Assembly: GCF_051622035.1 (NCBI RefSeq)
Contig: NC_135362.1
Span: 16,715,501 to 16,779,500, forward strand
Length of the DNA: 64,000 bases
Direction of reading: 5' to 3'
Source of the DNA: Arctopsyche grandis
Taxonomy: Eukaryota; Arthropoda; Insecta; Trichoptera; Hydropsychidae
The notes below the pieces were generated by a model that searched no databases, was not told where the DNA came from, and saw only the letters and a list, made by a program, of their open reading frames with translations. The position numbers and the translations under genes are program-made. Position 1 is the stretch's first letter; every line of letters starts with the position of its first letter. Of the stretch, positions 12,879-64,000 are shown in pieces.

Positions 12879-12922
12879 CTAAAAATCAATGCTCATGATG
12901 ATACATATTTACATAGTACTAA

Positions 12923-14148
12923 GTAGTGCTTCCAATCCCGGAAGGTTACGTCAGCACCGGTATTGCGGTGCTGGGAATTTCCGATTCCGGGATCCCAGTG
13001 CTAGCACCGGGAAATCAAATATATAAAAAAAAGTTCAATTGCATTTTTTCATATTTCAAAAGCATTCAATTGCATTTTGCAACTCTCCCTATGTTTCTTT
13101 AAATTTTCGGTTTGCATCCATAGATTTATAAGATTAAATAAAACACAATAAATAAATTAATAAACATCACTTTCATTCCATCGTGGTAGTTTGTACCGTC
13201 TAGTAATTATTCATCGAAACAATCCACCTAAAATAAAAACTACAATTACATACATAGACTTTATTAAAAAAAATCGGATGTGACCAACCCACGACTTTAT
13301 CTATGTATTTGAGGAATATTAGAAGGATAAAAAACAAAATTCGATAATCAAACATATGTAGGTATGTACATACATATGTACATACACGTTCACACATACC
13401 GGCTATGAGCATTTTCGATACAAATTGAACACAAATGTAGGGAAACTTACACAATACAAAAGCCTTGAATCTTTAGAGTAAAAGTACTACTTTCGGTTTA
13501 GGAAAAAAATATTGGGGTATAATATTAATAATTTATATTACAAGTAAAAAAAATCAGTCTGATTTGATTGGCGGTTTGGGAGATAATTGAATTCAAAAAC
13601 ATAAAAAAGAGGATACCTATACGGGGAGGTACCATTTCCGGTCAACTTGAAAATTTGAAAAAAATTACGTCGTATCGATAAGAATTTTAGTAACTGATAC
13701 TAAATTTCAGTTCGATTGGACGAACGGTGTTCAAAAAATCCCCAAAATACACTGACACACAATACACCTTTTTCTAGATCATGAAAACGTGATCAGTGAT
13801 CGGTTTCGAAAACGTTTCAGTGATCGAGCTCGCATCAGTCAAAATATGCATCAAATATCATTGCGGTTGAGCACAATATTTGCTACACAATACAGGCTGT
13901 TCATACAATTTCATGGAAACGGCAAGCCGGCGTCGAAACGGGTGGCAAACAAATGGACTATGACTGTCATTGCTCATCCCACCATTGTTCGTTATAAAAT
14001 GTTGTTTTATGTATTTTTCATATTATTTTTGTAAAAATAATATTTTTAAATAAATTTTTGCCAGCATCGTAATCCCGGTATTCAGACTAGTTTCAGCACC
14101 GGGATTCGTGGTACAAGAAAATACCGGGATTCCGGGATTGGAAGCCTT
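12923..14148. mobile_element. second hAT element, GCTTCCAATCCCGG ends
   Basis: Inverted ends contain GCTTCCAATCCCGGAA at left (about 12928) and its complement at right. The 8-bp duplication AGTACTAA lies at 12915-12922 on the left. On the right it is split by a later LTR insertion (A at 14149, then GTACTAA at 14514-14520). The interior (about 13245-13830) holds an inverted copy of the repeat at 58020-58890. No transposase was recognised; the small frame at 13789-14034 has no family resemblance I can name. Confidence 0.8.
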
Positions 14149-14153
14149 AGTAC

Positions 14154-14513
14154 TGTTGCGTAGGGGTGGGTGGAGGATCCAAGTAAAAGGCCAACAGTCG
14201 TCTCACAGCATTTATTGATGATTAAGGAGATACATGCATTGCCAGTGCTCCGTCCAGAATGACATGATATCGCCTACGTACCGCCTTATAAGGGGTAGAT
14301 CTCTCAGGACGTCTAATCTGTTTACTTACTGTATAGTCACGTATTCGGATATGTATTCCCACGGTATGAGAAGTGCAATCATTGTTTAGCTTTCATGCAC
14401 TTAGCTTGTCGCTAATCCTTAAAACCACTTACCCAGGTCACACGGTCTCTCAGGACGCTACCCGGCCTAATCCGATCGCAATTACTCGGCGGCTCTGTTT
14501 AGTATACGTAACA
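14154..14513. mobile_element. solo LTR with 4-bp TSD
   Basis: Begins TGTTGCGTA and ends TACGTAACA, so the short inverted termini are TG...CA as in LTR retrotransposons. It is flanked by the 4-bp direct repeat GTAC (14150-14153 and 14514-14517). A TTATAAGG box lies near 14288. 360 bp long with no internal region, so it is a solo LTR formed by recombination. The superfamily was not determined; 4-bp duplications fit Ty3/gypsy-type integrases. Confidence 0.8.
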
Positions 14514-14929
14514 GTACTAACTTTTTCAGTAAAACTTTACTACTTCTTCAGATCAACACACTGGAGATATCTATCGGTATTGGGAGTTCAATCTCTTACA
14601 CTGTATCTTGAAGATCTTGAAGTTTACAATATATTGACTAGGAAGTTCAGTAGAAAATATGTGTAAAAATCAGTTGTCTTGATGATACAGATTGCAAACT
14701 TTTTTAGGAGAGATCGTCAAACGACAAACTCTATTAAAGGTTTTGTTACAGTCAACCAGCATCATTCGAAATCGAATCCACATATATGTATGTATTTATG
14801 TACTTTATCTAAAAGTGAACGATTTTATTTATTTAATAAAATAATCTCAATAAATAATCTCGATTTGCTAGGTGCGATTACGGTTGCAGTTATGCATGAA
14901 AAGGTTGCATCGAGTGGGTGGGCGTGTGT

Positions 14930-15200
14930 GTGCAGTCAGGCTGCGTTGCACCTGGGCGTCAGTTTGAAAGTTGGCACGAGGGGGCGGCGGGGGCGGAGGC
15001 GCGTGCGTGAGGCGGTCGGTGGGTGGGGTGAAGGGGGCACCGAGGGGGCGCAGCACACACTCAGTGCCCCGCCGGCGACCACCGCGCGAGCACCGCCCCC
15101 GGGGCATGCGCCCCCCGAACCCTCACAACTCAACACGACTAAAAACACACACCACACAACAGTCGCGCTAGCGAAAGTGCTCGCGGAGTAAGCTACTCGC
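14930..15200. promoter_or_regulatory. GC-rich island upstream of Epac exon 1
   Basis: A sharp change from AT-rich to GC-rich DNA, G-rich in the first half and C-rich in the second, with many CpGs. A CpG-rich block of this kind resembles the one over the Mob4 start and may be a promoter or 5' UTR exon, plausibly for Epac, whose first coding exon lies 1.5 kb downstream on the same strand. Frames through it are Pro/Gly/Arg-rich artefacts. A second, less extreme block at 16130-16380 is another candidate for the transcription start. Confidence 0.4.
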
Positions 15201-15701
15201 TCGCATCTTCACTACGAGCCTGTGTTGCTTTTTATTATCTAATTAAATAAAAGCATCGCCTTTTTTGAGACGACGATTAATTTTTCAAACTTTCTCACAT
15301 GTATGTATACTTTCATTGTTTTAATTTCAAATATTTTAAATATTCCATTGTTTATTAGGCGAAAAAATTCGACGCACGATATTTTTAGGTAGGTAGTTGG
15401 TTTATTTCGTGTTTGAAATTTATTATTTTCTTATTGATTTTTCTGAAAAAAATGTTATTAAATCTATAAACAAATAAGTAATGTGGTTTATTAAAATTTA
15501 AAGCCTTGCCTCTTTCTTAAAATATTGAATTGGGTTATTGATTATTTTATTTATTGTATTTAACGTAAGGGCTCTCTTAGGTTTAATGAAGGATGGAAGA
15601 AGGAATTAATAAGGGTGCAAATTAATTAAAATTCAGATAAAAATGAATGACGGACAAAAACAATGGAATTTTAATTGAAACAAGAGCAAATTTACTCACT
15701 G

Positions 15702-15705
<4 letters not shown>

Positions 15706-15780
<75 letters not shown>
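15706..15780. repeat. (TA)n microsatellite
   Basis: About 75 bp of uninterrupted TA dinucleotide. It produces spurious Ile-Tyr open frames on both strands. A shorter (TA)n lies at 32434-32480 next to a Helitron end. Confidence 0.95.
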
Positions 15781-15783
<3 letters not shown>

Positions 15784-16655
15784 ATGAAGAAGTTTTTGAA
15801 TTAAAAATTGCACGTTTATATAATATAATGTTATTGACAAAAAGTAATCGCAAATAATCTGTGTCATCATTTTTAATTTTGCAATTGTATACTATTTGAA
15901 CTTAGCAAGACAATGCATAATTAAAATTTGTTAAATATGGAATCAGTTTATAAATAAATACGAATATTATCCATAGCATAGCATTTTCTGTATAATTAAT
16001 TTGCGCAAAATAAATCGGTAGAAAGCATCATTTATCCGATTATTAATTGCGTATTTTGCGGAGTAATTTTTGTTATTTCAATGTAAAAATTCATCTTTAT
16101 TTTTATTTTAATGCAAAAATTTACTGTTTGCTGTGTGCAAACGTTGTGCTCGAGTTTGCACAACGTGGTCGCGTTCTTCGTCGCTCAAGATCGTCCAGTC
16201 GTTCTCAAACGGTCCAGTTACGGTAACGAACGCATTTTTAACTGCGACAGACGCGTTCATAGAGAGACATACATAAACTTTTACCAGTTTTTGCGTGGTC
16301 GTATCGAACAAGGCCTCTCTCGTCTCACCGGACTACATTAACACCACAAACTGACTCACAAAGCGACACCGGATATATTGTATTAATTTTTTTTATTAAT
16401 TGTAATACATGATATCAATTTATGTGTGATTTAGATTTCGCACTGAGTTGGCGGTATCGGTGATTTTCCTCGAAATTTTCCATGTAAATGTATCATGAAT
16501 ATTTTTCGCGTGGTCGTTGTCACCTATCGACGTTCAGTAATCAATCATCCGCCAGTTTGCTTGCTATAATACCTTTATTACAACTATAAACATAATATTA
16601 AAATCATTTCATTAAATAAATAGTGGGATAGGTTTGTTTTGAACGCGGCACAATC

Positions 16656-61218
<44,563 letters not shown>

Positions 61219-62428
61219 GTATGTAACCTTATTCTATGTATAAATAATGAGAAAAGTTGGCATGTATATTTGGTTTCCTCGAATGAAAAACATTTCAACG
61301 GAAAATATGCGAAGTTTTCGCGTGTAATCTTGCACTGGAAAGCGCAGCTAATCTTATTCAAAGCCGAAGGGAAAATCTAGCAGTGGAAAGTCCAACCATT
61401 GAATATATACTTTGTTTTAAATGAACTAATTTATTCAAAAATATACATATGTATGAGAGTATTTATTGCCATCTGTGCCTGACGATCACAACTTTTTAAG
61501 AGAAAATCGATTTGGATCTTATCTTTATTGTTTGCATGGTAAAATTATTATACTTTTATTTGAACAGAGAGAGAGGTCGCTCGACAATTTCAATATTAAA
61601 TCGTGATTTATAATTTGTCTTCATTGTCATCGAAATTCTGTGCAGATAGTCCATTGTCAATTTCGATTCATGGTACGCTCATTGCGCCATCGTTCATATG
61701 TATTTATATCGCACGGTCAACAAAATGGAATTAATTATATAGACTTACCGTCTACCTGTGTTGTGCTCGCCATATTTCATTATCTGAAGATCGATTTTCT
61801 ATTTGAATGCGAATCACTCTCGTATCGTCACTCCCGATCATACGGGTGATGTTTTTGTTGTTGTTGTTTGTTTGTCGCCGTAGCACTATGTTTTATTTAT
61901 GGAACGTGTAGTTAAATCCCACTTGGCCTAGGCTGAGGCACCCTTGGGACCTTCGGCGGGGTTCCTAGTGCCCATCATACACACACACACCCTTCGCTGA
62001 GCCTATATTAATAATTCAAATCGTGTTCGGGCGGTAGTCGTCAGTTCACCGTATCGCGTGTCCGTAAAAACGCCCAAACGTGACGCGGTCTGCGAAATGC
62101 GAGAAAGACGGTCGTGATGTTCTAAACTGGTGCTTTTATTTTTTTGGCGATCGATGGCTATGAATTTCCAATATAAAGAAAGTAATGGGGTAAATGTATT
62201 AGTTTGTCGAAAATATGTGTGTAGGAGGTTTTTAGGTGGGTTGTAGGAGGTAGAATTCAAGGTTAAACTCTGTATTATATTATATTATTATATATTATAT
62301 TAAAGTATATTTTTAGTCAAACTATTTATACATAAGTAATTGACTTTATTTTGAAAATGTATTGGAAACAATTTTTTTATCTTTTGATCGTTTATATTCA
62401 TATACATACATACATACGAATCATCTAA
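61219..62428. other. Epac intron 3 start, no recognised gene
   Basis: AT-rich with a TTGTTGTTGTTTG tract near 61855 and a GC-rich patch at 61920-61990 that may be an old transposon end. The next Epac exon was not found before the window ends. Confidence 0.35.
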
Positions 62429-64000
62429 TCTATAATTTGGAAAGAGACTTTGTATGTATCCTTGGTCGTCGTCGTCGTCCGTAGATCGGTGACGTCATCG
62501 AACACGTGATTCGATTTTTTTTTTTTCGATCCATGGGCGCCGATTTGTTTTTTTCGTTTCAATGGATTCACCCCCGCGGGGGCGCAAGGCGAGTAGCTTC
62601 ATGGGGCCCCGCCAGGGGCGCCACAAGGGGCGCAGCCCCATGGGGCTCAAAAGGGGGCGCCACAAGAGGCGCAGCCCCGTGGGGCCCCGGGGGGGCCCAG
62701 CCTCATGGGGCGCAGCCCCATGGGGCTCAAAAGGGGGCGCCACAAGGGGCGCAGCCCCGTGGGGCCCCGAAGGGGGCCCGGGGGGCCCAGCCTCATGGGG
62801 CGCAGCCCCATGGGGCTCAAAAGGGGGCGCCACAAGGGACGCAGCCCCGTGGGGCCCCGAAGGGGGCCCGGGGGGCCCAGCCTCATGGGGCGCAGCCCCA
62901 TGGGGCTCAAAAGGGGGCGCCACAAGGGGCGCAGCCCCGTGGGGCCCCGGGGGGGCCCAGCCTCATGGGGCGCAGCCCCATGGGGCTCAAAAGGGGGCGC
63001 CACATGGGGCCCTGAAGGGGGCCCGGGGGGCCCAGCCTCATGGGGCGCAGCCCCATGGGGCTCAAAAGGGGGCGCCACAAGGGGCGCAGCCCCGTGGGGC
63101 CCCGAATGGGGGCCCGGGGGGCCCAGCCTCATGGGGCGCAGCCCCATGGGGCTCAAAAGGGGGCGCCACAAGGGGCGCAGCCCCGTGGGGCCCCGAAGGG
63201 GGCCCGGGGGGCCCAGCCTCATGGGGCGCAAGCCCTAATAGGCATTAACTAAGGGGGGCGCCACAAGGGGCGCAGCCCCGTGGGGCCCCGAAGGGGGCCC
63301 GGGGGGCCCAGCCTCATGGGGCGCAAGCCCTAATAGGCATTAACTAAGGGGGGCGAAGCCCTAGACGGCAATTAATCATGGGGGCGCGGAGGGGCGAAGC
63401 CCTAAAAGGCAACTGATCATGGGGGCGAAGCCTTAGACGGCATTTAATCATGGGGGCGCGGAGGGGCGAAGCCCTAAAAGGCATTAACTAAGGGGGGCGA
63501 AGCCCTAAACGGCAATTAATCTTGGGGGCGCGGGGGGCGAAGCCCTAAAAGGCATTAACTAGGGGGGGCGAAGCCCTAGACGGCATTTAATCATGGGGGT
63601 GCGGAGGGGCGAAGCCCTAAAAGGCATTAACTAAGGGGGGCGAAGCCCGAAACGGCAATTAATCTTGGGGGCGCGGGGGGCGAAGCCCTAAAAGGCATTA
63701 ACTAAGGGGGGCGAAGCCCTAGACGGCTTTGAATCATGGGGGCGCGGAGGGGCGAAGCCCTAAAAGGCAACTGATCATGGGGGCGAAGCCCTAAACGGCA
63801 ATTGCTCATGGGGCGTGGAGGGGCGAAGCCCTAGAAGGCAAAGGCTCAGGGGGGTGCCGAGGGCGAAGCCCTAGAAGGCAAAAAAAAAAATTTGATTTTT
63901 TTTTTTGATTTTTTTAAATTTTTTTTTTTGATTTTTTTTTGATTTTTTTTTTGATTTTTTTTTTATTTTTTTTTAATTTTTTTTTTATTTTTTTTTTTAA
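62429..64000 (+). mobile_element. large hairpin-minisatellite Helitron, runs off the window
   Basis: Starts TC at 62429 after A (TCTATAATTTGGAAAGAGAC), nearly identical to the copy at 51631. The shared order is the CGTCGTCGTC tract, CGGTGACGTCATCG with CACGTG (62490-62508), GC-rich array (62566-63880), then a T-rich tract with T8GA units to the window edge. The 3' terminus is outside. At least 1572 bp, twice the length of its sibling because the array is expanded. Confidence 0.8.
62566..63880. repeat. expanded GC-rich mini-hairpin minisatellite
   Basis: First part (to about 63220): higher-order units of about 90 bp, with CCTCATGGGGCGCAGCCCC at 62701, 62791, 62881, 62961, 63036, 63127 and 63217 and some units shortened to 75-80 bp. 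Second part: about fifteen GGGGCGAAGCCCT cores with AAAAGGCATTAACTAAGG or ACGGCAATTAATCATGG spacers. The 90-bp unit is a multiple of three, which explains open frames of up to 228 codons in several frames; these are artefacts. Confidence 0.9.

Larger units (their letters stand above)
11096..14690 (+). repeat. old tandem array of 0.2-0.35-kb units, split by transposons
   Basis: Four units start with variants of CTTGAACATCCTGGAGTTCA at 11096, 11323, 11672 and 14607. Each contains the ordered blocks CTTGACTA..AAGTTCAT, CAGTAGAAAAT, a TACTAA..TTTTCCAG block and ATCAACAAGGTAT or a relative. Spacing is 227, 349 and 2935 bp. Subtracting the two hAT elements, the solo LTR and their duplications leaves about 215 bp for the third spacing. 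The array therefore predates the insertions it hosts. No coding function seen. Confidence 0.75.

Noticed and set aside
14679-15191. 170-codon frame across the GC-rich island
   Set aside because: Half AT-rich array remnant, half compositional Pro/Arg/Gly sequence; overlapping frames occur on both strands. Better explained as promoter or UTR sequence.
15622-15870. Ile-Tyr repeat peptides on both strands
   Set aside because: Direct translation of the (TA)n microsatellite.
62562-63248. 228-codon open frame, plus overlapping frames of 169-194 codons on both strands
   Set aside because: They run through a minisatellite whose main unit is about 90 bp, so frames stay open in several phases at once. 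Gly/Pro/Ala-rich repeats with no start context or domain.

Overview
The window is nuclear DNA from an animal, almost certainly an insect. It is AT-rich, full of TACATATGTATG-type simple repeats, and its genes have short phase-consistent GT-AG introns. Recognisable genes include a Mob4/phocein orthologue, the first exons of an Epac (cAMP-regulated Rap exchange factor) gene, and a cluster of trypsin-like serine proteases. Nothing bacterial, viral or organellar was seen. The insect order could not be settled from sequence alone.

Layout. 1-0.47 kb: the last coding exons of an unrecognised plus-strand gene, convergent with Mob4 (2.34-3.99 kb, minus, 4 exons, complete, 224 residues, GC-rich promoter at 3.84-4.26 kb). 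4.5-16.6 kb: transposon-rich intergenic DNA, including a hAT copy with an exact 8-bp target duplication, a hAT MITE, SINE and LINE pieces, and an old tandem array (11.1-14.7 kb) invaded in a readable order by two hAT elements, a Helitron and a solo LTR. 16.66 kb: the start codon of Epac on the plus strand; further coding exons lie at 50.96 and 61.13 kb, so introns 1 and 2 are about 34 kb and 10 kb, and the gene runs off the right edge.

Intron 1 of Epac holds, on the opposite strand, four intact six-exon trypsin-type genes (38.4-39.6, 41.0-42.4, 42.6-46.7 and 47.9-49.5 kb) and a decayed fifth copy (about 36.0-36.3 kb). All exon models were checked for splice dinucleotides and reading phase and close exactly. 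The four keep the catalytic triad and Asp189, but three have replaced the oxyanion-hole glycine 193 with Asn, Leu or Val, each at the first codon of the last exon. The fourth keeps Gly193 but lacks a basic residue at the zymogen cleavage site.

The rest of the introns is repeats: tRNA-derived SINEs with a conserved 3' stem-loop whose stem sequence changes in a compensated way, LINE fragments, LTRs, a Harbinger-like MITE, a broken hAT transposase gene, and many non-autonomous Helitrons. Two of the Helitrons (51.6-52.4 and 62.4 kb to the window end) carry strikingly GC-rich minisatellites built from GGGC-GAA-GCCC and GGGGC-GCA-GCCCC mini-hairpins followed by T-rich tracts. This Helitron-hairpin architecture and the trypsin cluster with substituted residue 193 are the two things most worth following up.
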